In this document: positions 13,390 to 24,128 of the stretch, one piece after another
Numbering within the stretch: the first letter of the stretch is position 1
Layout of the letters: the number at the start of each line of letters is the position of its first letter
Assembly: GCA_033026295.1 (NCBI GenBank)
Contig: CM065185.1
Location: 124,001 to 188,000 of the forward strand
DNA length: 64,000 nucleotides
Reading direction: 5' to 3'
Source: Channa striata
Taxonomy: Eukaryota > Chordata > Actinopteri > Anabantiformes > Channidae
The notes under the pieces: model-generated
What the model saw: only the letters and a program-made list of their open reading frames with translations
Databases searched by the model: none
What the model was told of the DNA's origin: nothing
Made by a program: the position numbers and the translations under genes

Positions 13390-16300
13390 CAGACACAGTT
13401 TTATTTGGGTTTAGTGCAGAAATTGTTCAATACAAGGTCTGCTTCAAAACAGCATTTTCCCGCAGAGAAAAGGCGATTGCGAGTATAAAAGGATGCTTGA
13501 ATTCAATGCATTTACTTTCTTTTAAGGAAAAATCCCACAAGCTTATTTTCAGTCTCTCCTGAGTGGATTTAGGCTAAATAAGAAGGCAGACACAGTTTTA
13601 TTTGAGTTTAGTGCAGAAATTGTTCAATACAAGCTTGGCTTCAACACACCATTTCTCGCTGAGAAAAGGCGATTCTGAGCATAAAATGTTGCTTGAATTA
13701 CATGCATTTACTGTCTTTTAAAGAAACATCCCACATGCTTGTTTTTATGTTCTGCTGAGTGGATTTAGGCTAAATAAGAAGGCAGACACAGTTTTATTTG
13801 AGTTTGGTGCAGAAATTGTTCAATACAAGCTTGGCTTCAAAACAGCATTTTCTCGCTGAGAAAAGGCGATTAAGTAGAATAAAAGGATGCTTGAATTATA
13901 TGCATTTTCTGTCTTTTAAGGAAACATCCCACAAGCTTGTTTATATGTTCTGCTGAGTGGATTTAGGCTAAATAAGAAGGCAGACACAGTTTTATTTGAG
14001 TTTGGTGCAGAAATTGTTCAATACAAGCTTGGCTTCAAAACAGCATTTTCTCGCTGAGAAAAGGCGATTGCGATCATAAAAGGATGCTTGAATTACATGC
14101 ATTTACTGTCTTTTAAAGAAACCTCCCACAAGCTTGTTTATAGGTTCTGCTGAGTGGATTTAGGCTAAATAAGAAGGCAGACACAGTTTTATTTGAGTTT
14201 GGTGCAGAAATTGTTCAATACAAGCTTGGCTTCAAAACAGCATTTTCTCGCTGAGAAAAGCCGATTGCGAGCATAGAAGGATGCTTGAATTACATGCATT
14301 TACTTTCTTTTAAGAAAACATCCCACAAGCTTATTTTCAGTCTCTCCTGATTGGATATAGGCTAAATACGAAGGCAGACACAGTTTTTTTTTTGAGTTTG
14401 GTGCAGAAATTGTTCAATACAAGCTTGGCTTCAAAACAGCATTTTCTCGCTGAGAAAAGGCGATTGCGAGAATAAAATGATGCTTAAATTACATGCATTT
14501 ACTGTCTTTTAAAGAAACATCCCACAAGCTTATTTATATGTTCTGCTGAGTGGATTTAGGCTAAATAAGAAGGCAGACACAGTTTTATTTGAGTTTGGTG
14601 CAGAAATTGTTCAATACAAGCTTGGCTTCAAAACAGCATTTTCTCGCTGAGAAAGGGCGATTGCGAGAATAAAATGATGCTTAAATTACATGCATTTACT
14701 GTCTTTTAAGGAAACATCCCACAACCATATTTATATGTTCTGCTGAGTGGATTTAGGCTAAATAAGAAGGCAGACACCGTTTTATTTGAGTTTGGTGCAG
14801 AAATTGTTCAATACAAGCTTGGCTTCAAAACAGCATTTTCTCCCTGAGAAAAGGCGATTGCGAGTATAAAAGGATGCTTGAATTACATGCATTTACTGTC
14901 TTTTAAGGAAACATGCCACAATCTTATTTTCAGTCTTTCCTGAGTGGATTTAGGCTAAATAAGAAGGCAGACACAGTTTTATTTGGGTTTAGTGCAGAAA
15001 TTGTTCAATACAAGGTCTGCTTCAAAACAGCATTTTCCCGCAGAGAAAAGGCGATTGCGAGTATAAAAGGATGCTTGAATTCAATGCATTTACTTTCTTT
15101 TAAGGAAAAATCCCACAAGCTTATTTTCAGTCTCTCCTGAGTGGATTTAGGCTAAATAAGAAGGCAGACACAGTTTTATTTGAGTTTAGTGCAGAAATTG
15201 TTCAATACAAGCTTGGCTTCAACACACCATTTCTCGCTGAGAAAAGGCGATTGCGAGCATAAAATGTTGCTTGAATTACATGCATTTACTGTCTTTTAAA
15301 GAAACATCCCACATGCTTGTTTTTATGTTCTGCTGAGTGGATTTAGGCTAAATAAGAAGGCAGACACAGTTTTATTTGAGTTTGGTGCAGAAATTGTTCA
15401 ATACAAGCTTGGCTTCAAAACAGCATTTTCTCGCTGAGAAAAGGCGATTGCGAGAATAAAAGGATGCTTGAATTATATGCATTTTCTGTCTTTTAAGGAA
15501 ACATCCCACAAGCTTGTTTATATGTTCTGCTGAGTGGATTTAGGCTAAATAAGAAGGCAGACACAGTTTTATTTGAGTTTGGTGCAGAAATTGTTCAATA
15601 CAAGCTTGGCTTCAAAACAGCATTTTCTCGCTGAGAAAAGGCGATTGCGATCATAAAAGGATGCTTGAATTACATGCATTTACTGTCTTTTAAGGAAACA
15701 TGCCACAATCTTATTTTCAGTCTCTCCTGAGTGGATTTAGGCTAAATAAGAAGGCAGACACAGTTTTATTTGAGTTTGGTGCAGAAATTGTTCAATACAA
15801 GCTTAGCTTCAAAACAGCATTTTCTCGCTGAGAAAAGGCGATTGCGAGAATAAAAGGATGCTTGAATTCAATGCATTTACTTTCTTTTAAGGAAAAATCC
15901 CACAAGCTTATTTTCAGTCTCTCCTGAGTGGATTTAGGCTAAATAAGAAGGCAGACACAGTTTTATTTGAGTTTAGTGCAGAAATTGTTCAATACAAGCT
16001 TGGCTTCAACACACCATTTCTCGCTGAGAAAAGGCGATTGCGAGCATAAAATGTTGCTTGAATTACATGCATTTACTGTCTTTTAAAGAAACATCCCACA
16101 TGCTTGTTTTTATGTTCTGCTGAGTGGATTTAGGCTAAATAAGAAGGCAGACACAGTTTTATTTGAGTTTGGTGCAGAAATTGTTCAATACAAGCTTGGC
16201 TTAAAACAGCATTTTCTCGCTGAGAAAAGGCGATTGCGAGAATAAAAGGATGCTTGAATTATTTGCATTTTCTGTCTTTTAAGGAAACATCCCACAAGCT

Positions 16301-16700
16301 TGTTTATATGTTCTGCTGAGTGGATTTAGGCTAAATAAGAAGGCAGACACAGTTTTATTTGAGTTTGGTGCAGAAATTGTTCAATACAAGCTTGGCTTCA
16401 AAACAGCATTTTTCGCTGAGAAAAGGCGATTGCGATCATAAAAGGATGCTTGAATTACATGCATTTACTGTCTTTTAAGGAAACATCCCACAAGCTTATT
16501 TTCAGTCTCTCCTGAGTGGATTTAGGCTAAATAAGAAGGCAGACACAGTTTTATTTGAGTTTGGTGCAGAAATTGTTCAATACAAGCTTAGCTTCAAAAC
16601 AGCATTTTCTCGCTGAGAAAAGGCGATTGCGAGAATAAAAGGATGCTTGAATTATATGCATTTTCTGTCTTTTAAGGAAACATCCCACAAGCTTGTTTAT
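13390..16700 (+). repeat. Second higher-order repeat zone (~789 and ~1577 bp spacing)
   Basis: The variant GAATTCAATGCATTTACTTT occurs near 13500, 15077 and 15867, offsets of about 1577 and 790 bases. The linked variants TTCAACACACCATTTCTC and AAAATGTTGCTTGAATT repeat with it near 13640, 15218 and 16007. This is about 4- and 8-monomer periodicity and indicates a separate local amplification from the 2.69-kb unit. Confidence 0.8.
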
Positions 16701-17099
16701 ATGTTCTGCTGAGTGGATTTAGGCTAAATAAGAAGGCAGACATAGTTTTATTTGAGTTTGGTGCAGAAATTGTTAAATACAAGCTTTGCTCCAAAACAGC
16801 ATTTTCTTGCTGAGAAAAGGCGATTGCGAGCATAAAAGGATTCTGAAATTACATGCATTTACTGTAGTTTAAAGAAACATCCCACAAGCTTATTTATATG
16901 TCTCTGCTGAGTGTATTTAGGCTAAATAAGAAGGCAGACACAGTTTTATTTGAGTTTGGTGTAGAAATGGTTAATTACAATTATGGCCCCAAAACATTCT
17001 CACTTAGAAAAATGCGAGCATAAAATGATTCTGAAATTACATGTATTCACTGTGGATTAAAAAAACCTCCCATAAGCAAATTTTAATGCTCTCCTCAGT

Positions 17100-17605
17100 T
17101 GATACAGTTTTATTTAATCTTTTGATATTCGGATCTCCAAAACAGCCTTTTTACGCTGAGAAACGGCGATTTAGCCTAAATCAACTCAAGAAATCATAGA
17201 AATCAAACTGTGGGAGATTTCCCTAACCCACAGTCAATATATGTAACTTTTATGCTCCCAATCGTCTTTTCTCAGCTGAGAAATTGCTTTTTTGGAGTTC
17301 TGCTTTTTTTTCACAATTTCAGCAGCGAGAAAAGGCTGTTTTGGAGCTCTGCTTGTATTTCACAGTTTCTGCACGAAGCTCAAATAAAACTTTGTCTGCC
17401 TACTTTTTTAGGCTAAACCAACTCAGGAGAGCATGGAAATAAACTTGTGGGAGGTATCCTTAACCCACAGTCAGTGCATGTTATCTTCAGCATCTTTTTA
17501 TTCTCGCAATTGCCTTTTCTCGGCGAGAAAATGCTGTTTTGGAGATCTGCTGGTATTTCACAATTTCTACACCAAACCTAAATAAAACTGTGTCTGTCAT
17601 AAGCT
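17100..17605 (-). repeat. Decayed, partly inverted satellite edge
   Basis: From about 16.8 kb the monomers diverge strongly. After about 17,170 the recognisable pieces run on the opposite strand: TTTTATGCTCCCAATCG at about 17,250, CTCGCAATTGCCTTTTCTC near 17,503, and AAATAAAACTGTGTCTG near 17,579 are reverse complements of monomer segments. About two diverged inverted monomers can be made out. This is the array boundary; nothing in it looks coding. Confidence 0.8.
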
Positions 17606-17692
17606 GTCATAGGATTAGAGGCGGGTCTCAGTCTATCTCAAGGCCAGCACAGAGAGACAGACACAGACATAGAATATTTCACTAACATTCAT
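17606..17692. repeat. Short interspersed-repeat fragment
   Basis: The segment contains AGAGGCGGGTCTCAGTCTAT and GCCAGCACAGAGAGACAGAC. It resembles the end of the CCATCCATC-type fish repeat also seen at 35,603-35,790 and 46,942-47,095 (GGCCAACACAGAGAGACACA there). It is a degraded fragment with no coding content. Confidence 0.5.
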
Positions 17693-17736
17693 GGTGCCCT
17701 GGTAGCTTAATGGGTAGAGCAGCTGGATAGTATACA
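17693..17736 (+). mobile_element. tRNA-derived SINE, 5' part (A box), split by an RTE insertion
   Basis: GGTAGCTTAATGGGTAGAGC fits a tRNA-like internal promoter A box. The element stops at AGCAGCTGGATAGTATACA (17,718-17,736). That 19-mer recurs with one mismatch at 22,027-22,045, where the rest of the SINE follows. The 19-mer pair is best read as the target-site duplication of the RTE-like element between them. Confidence 0.7.
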
Positions 17737-20700
17737 AATCTAGCCAGAGGGGTTGAAAGCCAGTGACTTCTGTGCCTGTCCCAAGCCCGGATAAATAGAG
17801 AGGGTTGTGAGTCATCCCTAGCAATTTCATACCTGATTGGTCGAGCCCGGGTTAACAACGACCGCCACTGGTGCTGTTAACCTACAGGGTGCCGGTAGAA
17901 ATTGGACTAAAAGCTCAGGCCGAGGTGGAGGAGTAGCAGCAATCTATCACTCAAGCTTACCAATAAACCCTAGACCTAAACATAGTTATAACTCATTTGA
18001 GAGTCTTACTCTGAGCCTTTCACACCCCATTTGGAAAACTCAAAATCCACTTCTATTTGTTATTGTGTCCTCCAGTCCCTTATTTAGAATTTTTGACTGA
18101 ATTCTCAGATTTTCTAGCCGACTTAGTGCACATAAAGTTGTCATAGTGGGCGATTTTAACATTCATGTAGATGCTGACAGACTTCATGACCTTCTTCACA
18201 AACAAAATCGTAGCTATTAGAAATAAAATTCACTAGACCCTCCCCACAAATACAACAGAATTAGAATCATCAGTAAGTCCTCAGTCCCTTTTAGACTGCT
18301 TTGTGCCCATAGACCTTCCTGAGTTAATTTCAACTATTATGGCATCTAAACCAACAACATGTCTGCTAGACTCTATTCTAGTTAGAGTGCTCAAAGATGC
18401 TCTACCCTTATTAGACATGTTCGTATTAGATATCATTAATCTACCTTTACAAACAGGAAATGTACCAAAGGCCTATAAGGTAGCTGTAATCAAACCTCTA
18501 CTTAAAAAACCTTGTCTGGATCCAGGTGTCTAAGCCAATTACAGACCAATATCCAATCTCCCCTTTATTTCTAAAATACTTTAAAAAGTAGTTTGAAAGC
18601 AATTATGTGACCACCTGCACAGAAACTACTTGTTTGAAGAATTTCAGTCAGGATTTAGAGTTCATCATAGCACAGAAACCGCACTGATTAAAGTCACCAA
18701 CGATCTTCTTCTGGCTTCAGATAATGAACTTGTCCCTATACTAGTTCTGCTAGATCTTATTGCTGCATTTGACACCATTGATCACACAGTATTATTACAG
18801 AGACTAGAACATGTTATTGGAATTAAAGGAACTGCACTAAATTGGTTTAAATCGTATCTATCAGATAGATTCCAATTTGTTCATGTTAATGATGAATCTT
18901 CCACATACACAAAAGTTAGTTATAGAGTTCCACAAGGCTCTGTGTTAGGACCAATACTCTTTACTCTATATATGTCTCCCCTTGGTAACATTATTAGAAA
19001 ACACTCTGTAAATTTTCACTGCTACGCTGATGACATGCAGTTATATCTATCTATGAAACCTGATGAAAAAAATCAATTAATCAAACTACAAACATGTCTA
19101 AAAGACGTAAGGGACTGGATGACATATAATTTCTTTCTTCTAAATTCAGATAAAACCGAAGTTATTGTATTTGGGCCTAAAAGTCTAAGAAACATGTTTT
19201 CTAACCATATCGCTACTTTAGATGACATGACTCTGGCCCCCAGTAGTACTGCAAGGAATCTCTGAGTCATTTTCCTAACATGTAAAACAAATCTCTAGAA
19301 CAGCCTTCTTCCACCTAAGAAACCTTGCCAAAATTAGGAGAGGATGCTCCTAATTTTGGCAAGTGATGCTGAAAAACTGGTTCATGCATTTGTTACTTCT
19401 AGATTGGACTACTGTATCTCTACTTTCAGGTAGAGTAACCCAGTAACTCTCTAAAAAAACTCCAATTAATCCAAAATGCTGCGGCAAGATTGCTGACTGG
19501 GATTGGTAAGAGAGATGATATTGTCACCTTGTTTAGCTTCTCTCCATTGGCTTCCCATTAAATGTAGAATAGAATTTAAAACCCTTCTTACCTATAAAGC
19601 TCTCAACGGTCAAGCTCCATCTTATCTAAAAGATCTCCTAGTACCATATCATCCTACTAGACCACTTCTGTCCCAAAATGCAGGCCTCCTTATGGTTCCC
19701 AGAATTTCCAAAAATAGAATGGGAGGCAGAGCCTGTAGCTATCAAGCTCCTCTCCTGTGGAACCAACTCCCAGTCCAGATTCGGGAAGCAGACACCCTCT
19801 CTTCTTTTAAGACTAGGCTCAAAACCTTCCTCTTCAATAAAGCTTATAGTTGGTTATAGTCATGCTGCTATAGGCTTAGACCGCTGGGGGTCTCTGCACT
19901 GTGCCACTTTCCTCTTCTCTTCATTCTCTCCGCTCACCCCACATCTATAATGTCACCACTGTATGACATTAACTCTGTATCTTCTTTGTCCCGTAGTCGT
20001 CTTTCTCCCTCTCTTTCCCCCTCTCTCTCTCCCTGTCTTCAGTTGTCCCCGGATTTGGCGCTGTGTGTCCTCCAGTGTGCAGCTACTGGTCCTACTAACC
20101 TGCCCAATGTTTTGTTGTTGCTTTTTTTGCTCTGTTCTTTTCTCTCTCCTCTTTCCACTCAGCCCAACCGGTCAAGGCAGATGGCGGCCCACCCTTAGCC
20201 TGGTTCTGCTGGAGGTTTCTTCTGTTAAAGGGAGTTTTTCCTCTCCACTGTTGCCTATGGCTTGCTCAAGGGGGATTTGTTGGGTTTTCTCTAAATGTTT
20301 GTATATTCTTGACTTTATTATGTAAAGTGCATTGAGATTACCTTGTTGTAAATTGGCGCTATATAAATAAAGTTGAAATAGTGTTGGTTGAAGAAGGAGA
20401 GGAGGCAGAAGGGTCGTGGACAGAGAGAGAAGAGGAAAGGCAGGAGCTTAGATCCGGTAGTAAGGACGCTTAACGTTGGCACAATGACAGGGAAAGGTAG
20501 AGAGCTGGCAGATATGATGAAGAGAAGAAGGTAGATGTACTGTGTGTGCAGGAGACGAGGTGGAAGGGCAGCAAAGTAAATAGTATTGGAGGGGGATACA
20601 AAATGTTCTACCATGGTGTGGATAAGAAGAGAAATGGAGGAGGAGTGATCCTGAAGGGGGAGTTTGTGAACAATGTTCTAGAGGTGAAAAGAGTCTCAGA

Positions 20701-22026
20701 CAGGGTGATGAGCCTTAAACTAGAAATCGAAGGGGTGATGGGAAATGTAGTCAGTGGGTATGCTCCACAAGTTGGCTGTGAGTTAGAAGAGAAGGAGAGA
20801 TTCTGGAGTGAGTTCGACGATGTCATAGAGAGTATCACCAGAGGAGAGAGACTAGTTGTTGGAGCAGACTTCAATGGGCATGTTGGTGAGGGGTACAGAG
20901 GTGATGAGGAGGACAGAAGGACAGATGGTGGTGGACTTTGCTAAGAGGATGGAAATGGCTGTAGTCAACAATTACTTCCAGAAGAGAGAGGAACACAGAG
21001 TGACATACAAGAGTGAAGGTAGGAGTACACAGGTGGATTACATTCTATCTAGACAAGGTCATTTGAGAGAGGTTAGTGACTGTAAAGTGGTGGTAGGAGA
21101 GAGTGTAGCCAGACAGCACCACATGGTGGTGTGTAAGATGACTTTGGTGGTCAGGAAGAAGAAGAGAGGGAAGACAGAAAAGAAGATCAGGTGGTGGAAG
21201 CTAAAGAATGAAGAAACTTGCAAGGAATTTAGGCAGAAGTTGAGACAAGCTTTGGGTGGTCAGGAAGAGCTTCCAGATGACTGGGAAACTACAGCAGAGG
21301 TAATCATGTAGGAAGGTGCTTGGTGTGTCATCTGAAAAGAGGAAAGAAGATAAAGACACTTGGTGGTGGAATGACGAAGTACAGGACTGCATTCAGAGGA
21401 AGAGGTTGGCTAAAAGGAAGTGGGATGTAGAAAGGACCGAGGAAAGTAGACAAGAGTACAAGAAAGTGCAGCGCAGTGTGAAGAAGGAGGTGGCAAAGGC
21501 CAAAAAGAAAGGTTACGATGCGCTGTATTACAGGTTAGACACGAAGGAAGGGTGGAAAGAATTGTACAGGATAGTCCGACAGATAGATTGAGATGGAAAA
21601 GATGTGCAACAGATAACGGTGATTAAAAACAGAGATGGAAAGGTCCTAACAACCTAGGAGAGTGTGCAGAGAACATGGAAGGAGTATTTTGAGGAATGGT
21701 AAATGGTCTGCACAGAATAAGGAACAAGCACATCAGAGGGACAGCGCACGTTGCCTGCGTTAGCAACAAAGTCAGAGAGGCCAGATTGAGATGGTTTGGA
21801 CATGTGCAGAGGAGGGATAGTGAATATATTGGTAGAAGGATGTTGGAGATGGAGCTGCCAGGCAAGAGGGCGAGAGGACGACCAAGGAGGAGATATATGG
21901 TTGTGCTAACAGAGGACATGAGGTTAGCTTGTGTCAGAGTGGCAGATGCCCAGGATAGAGTGAGTTGGAAACGGATGATTCGCTGTGGCGACCCCTGATG
22001 GGAAAAGCTGAAAGAGAATTAGTAGT
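17737..22026 (+). mobile_element. RTE-like non-LTR retrotransposon, internally deleted and interrupted
   Basis: The 5' part lies at about 17,737-17,905 and continues at 20,381 after a nested L2. From 20,546 to 21,590 broken frames encode an AP-endonuclease-type domain: QETRWKG, then SGYAPQVGCE, then GADFNGHVGEGY, then VDYILSRQGH with QHHMVV. The reading frame shifts near 20,900 and stops at 21,309. The whole reverse-transcriptase core is missing: after about 21,690 the sequence jumps to a 3' segment encoding LRWFGHVQRRD and GKRARGRPRRR, ending at GTGGCGACCCCTGATGGG near 21,985. It is dead. The RTE/BovB-like assignment rests on the endonuclease and C-terminal motifs from family knowledge. Confidence 0.75.
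17906..20380 (+). mobile_element. L2-type LINE, 5'-truncated, nested in the RTE-like element
   Basis: It starts inside the endonuclease domain (GRGGGVAAIYHSSLP, then VVIVGDFNIHVDADRLHDLL near 18,135-18,195). The reverse transcriptase follows in pieces at 18,303-18,533, 18,630-19,265 and 19,503-19,859. These include AFDTIDH, VPQGSVLGPILF and the catalytic CYADDMQLY near 19,020. A stop or frame break occurs near 18,531, 19,263 and 19,440. The 3' untranslated region ends in the L2-type tail GGCGCTATATAAATAAAGTT at about 20,354-20,373. The element is intact enough to classify but cannot be active. Confidence 0.85.
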
Positions 22027-22261
22027 AGCAGCTGGATGGTATACATGACTATAGTCCAGAATCAAATTCCAGCCAAAACTACCCAGCCTACCTACCAGGT
22101 GTGTCCCTGAGCAAGATACACAGCACTATCTCTCTGGGCACCAGCGCTGGCTGCCCACTGCCCTGACCAGATGGATAGGCCAAATGCAGAGGACAAACTT
22201 TATTGTCATTGACCCTGCGTCTGATCTGTGTACGTCTGTGTAGGTGCAGAGATAAATAACG
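22027..22261 (+). mobile_element. tRNA-derived SINE, 3' part
   Basis: It begins with the 19-base copy AGCAGCTGGATGGTATACA and continues into a B-box-like AATCAAATTCC. The typical fish SINE body follows: GTGTCCCTGAGCAAGATACA, CACTGCCCTGACC and CAAATGCAGAGGACAAACTT. With 17,693-17,736 it forms one SINE interrupted by the RTE insertion. Confidence 0.65.
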
Positions 22262-22499
22262 ATCATAATATACTAGCAAAGAAAACACCTAAAAAGCAGT
22301 TTAGATGCAGGCTTCATTAAAAAGATTGAGGCTAAATCAATCACCAGAGGTAAAATACTCTTCAAGATAGTGACCCACATTATAGTGTGTCAATAATTGG
22401 GGCATTGAGACAGACATAAAATAACCAAAATAACATTTAACTGCAGAGTGCATATATTTTAATTAACAAGAATCTCTTCCACACATTTTGTTTAGAGTG

Positions 22500-23905
22500 A
22501 CTCCTCCTGCGGTAAGCGTATTGTGTCACTTCCTGTTTCTTCACACTGTTTCGGGACTCTGCCGAAGGATTGTTCACTGGTTAATCGTAGCTCTTGTTTT
22601 CTAAATTAGTGAGTTATCTGTGTATAAACTATCACTTGGCGCATAAGATTTGTTTACGCAAACACCTCCTCTCCTGAAATAACTTAACAAACTAACTAAC
22701 GCTAACTATACCTAATCGATCTAGCTTCGTTAGCCTAGCACCTAGCAATGGCTTCTCCGTCTCCTTCTCTCTCTCCTCTGACTTGCTCTGTCTGCCACAT
22801 GTTTAGTTTTTCCTTGGCCTCCTTTAGTGATAACGGTACTTGTAATAAATGTGAGGTTATTGCAGCTTTGGAGGCGAGGCTCTCTGAATTGGAAGCTCGG
22901 CTCCGCATCATGACAAACAATCCAGCTAGTCAGGCCCCGGTAGCTGGTGCGGACCAACCTAGCATAGCCACTGTTAGCTTAGCCACTGTTAGCTGTTCCC
23001 CAGCATTACCCGAGCAGCCAGGAAGCCAGGCCGACTGGGTGACAGTTCGTAAGCGATCCAACGCTAAACAGATGCCCCAGGTTCACCACCAGCCGGTTCA
23101 CGTTTGTAATCGCTTTTCCCCACTCAGCGACACACCCGCTGAGGAACGAACTCTGGTAATTGGCGACTCCATAGTCAGAAACGTGAAGTTAGAGACGCCA
23201 GCGGCCATAGTACAATGTTACCCTGGGGCCAGAGCGGGCGACATCGAATCCTATTTGAAACTCCTAAGGATAAACGTAGATACAGTAAGATTATTATTCA
23301 TGCAGGAACAAATGACGCCCGATTACGCAAATCGGAGGTCACCAAAACTAATATTGAATCGGTGTGTACCTTTGCAAAGACAACGTCGGACTCCGTAGTT
23401 TTCTCTGGACCCCTGCCAAATCTGATCAGTGACGACATGTATAGCCGCATGTCGTCATTCAACCGCTGGCTGTCTAGGTGGTGTCCAGCAAACGATGTGG
23501 GCTACATAGACAATTGGAAAAGTTTTTGGGCAAAACCTAGGCTTATGAGGAGATCCTAGTTTGGATGGTGCCTCTGTCTTATCAAAAAATATGGCTGATT
23601 TTATTAGACAACCAAAAGATTGACAATCCAAAGTTGAGCCTAGGAAGCAGAGATCCAGTCCTACACGCCTCTCTGCAGTATCCTTACAGCCGCCACCCCC
23701 CCACAACTCCCACATTCCTATAGAAACTGTGTCTGTTCCCCGATTAATTAAATTTTACAAACTAAAAATGATCACAAGAGGAGTTAATTATAATAGTCTT
23801 TTGTTTTAAAGCAAACAAAAGACTTTATTATGTAAAGTGCCCTGAGATAACCTTGTTGTAAATTGGCGCTATATAAATAAAGTTGAATTGAATTGAATTG
23901 TATTT
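22500..23905 (+). mobile_element. L2-type LINE derivative: 5' UTR, ORF1 and 3' tail, ORF2 deleted
   Basis: A 5' untranslated stretch precedes an ORF1 that starts at 22,748. After ORF1 remnants and the start of a second frame (about 23,720-23,770), the sequence jumps straight to an L2 tail: AGTGCCCTGAGATAACC, then GGCGCTATATAAATAAAG, then TTGAA repeats at about 23,884-23,900. The tail matches that of the nested L2 at 20,354. This looks like an internally deleted, non-autonomous copy. It ends about 220 bases upstream of the trnau1ap start codon. Confidence 0.75.
22748..23559 (+). pseudogene. L2 ORF1 with SGNH-esterase-like domain, frameshifted
   Basis: The N-terminal part has a CxxC...CxxC-like patch (TCSVCHMF, then CNKCEV) followed by a short heptad-like stretch (IAALEARLSELEARLR), about residues 13-60. 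The C-terminal part carries SGNH-hydrolase block I (LVIGDSIVRN, near 23,155) and block III (IIHAGTNDAR, near 23,295). The two blocks are in different frames, so there is a frameshift at about 23,260. The expected final Asp/His block near 23,550 is degraded. Some L2/CR1-clade ORF1 proteins are known to carry such an esterase domain. Not a host gene. Confidence 0.75.
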
Positions 23906-24128
23906 TCTTTTAGAAGTTGTTCACCACTCCAATCCACAAGGTGGCGGTAATGTCTTCTTAAGATTATCTATCAACCGCCGGTAAAGCTACAGAAGAAAAA
24001 GAAAAAGCGGAAAGGAATTGCGACAGTGAATAAACGTGAGGAGAACTCCTAACGATAATAAAAGACATTGTCTTTTAATACTCGCGTACATACCAAACAT
24101 TTTGTGATCGTTAGACACGCCGTTCAAG

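Larger units (their letters stand above)
1..17100 (+). repeat. Tandem satellite array, ~197-bp monomer
   Basis: The block TGGATTTAGGCTAAATAAG recurs about every 195-198 bases (for example near 61, 258, 455 and 650), which gives roughly 85 head-to-tail copies. Each monomer holds a conserved stretch (GCAGACACAGTTTTATTTGA, then GTGCAGAAATTGTTCAATAC), usually two HindIII sites (AAGCTT), a short perfect dyad TTTTCTCGCTGAGAAAA, and the end GCTTGAATTACATGCAT. Two spacer types are interspersed, one reading GTTTATATGTTCTGCTG and the other ATTTTCAGTCTCTCCTG. The array runs off the left end of the window, so its true length is unknown. Short open frames of about 75 codons repeat with the monomer and are not genes. 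I do not recognise the family. A near-nucleosomal period and AT-richness fit centromeric or heterochromatic satellite, but that is inference. Confidence 0.97.

Noticed and set aside
1058..15140. Repeated ~75-codon open frames in the first 15 kb that look like a protein family
   Set aside because: They recur with the satellite period, differ by indels that track the monomer variants, and have no start context or codon signal. They are chance frames in a tandem repeat.
1..17100. CRISPR-like array of repeats
   Set aside because: Monomers are about 197 bp, contiguous, and have no unique spacers; the genome is eukaryotic. It is a satellite.
17693..17760. Functional tRNA gene at the A-box-like sequence
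   Set aside because: No cloverleaf can be completed and the matching B box lies 4 kb away after insertions; it is a SINE promoter.
18303..19859. Reverse transcriptase frames as a host or telomerase-like gene
   Set aside because: Stops and frame breaks, an L2-type catalytic motif context and an L2 tail at 20,354 show a dead LINE.
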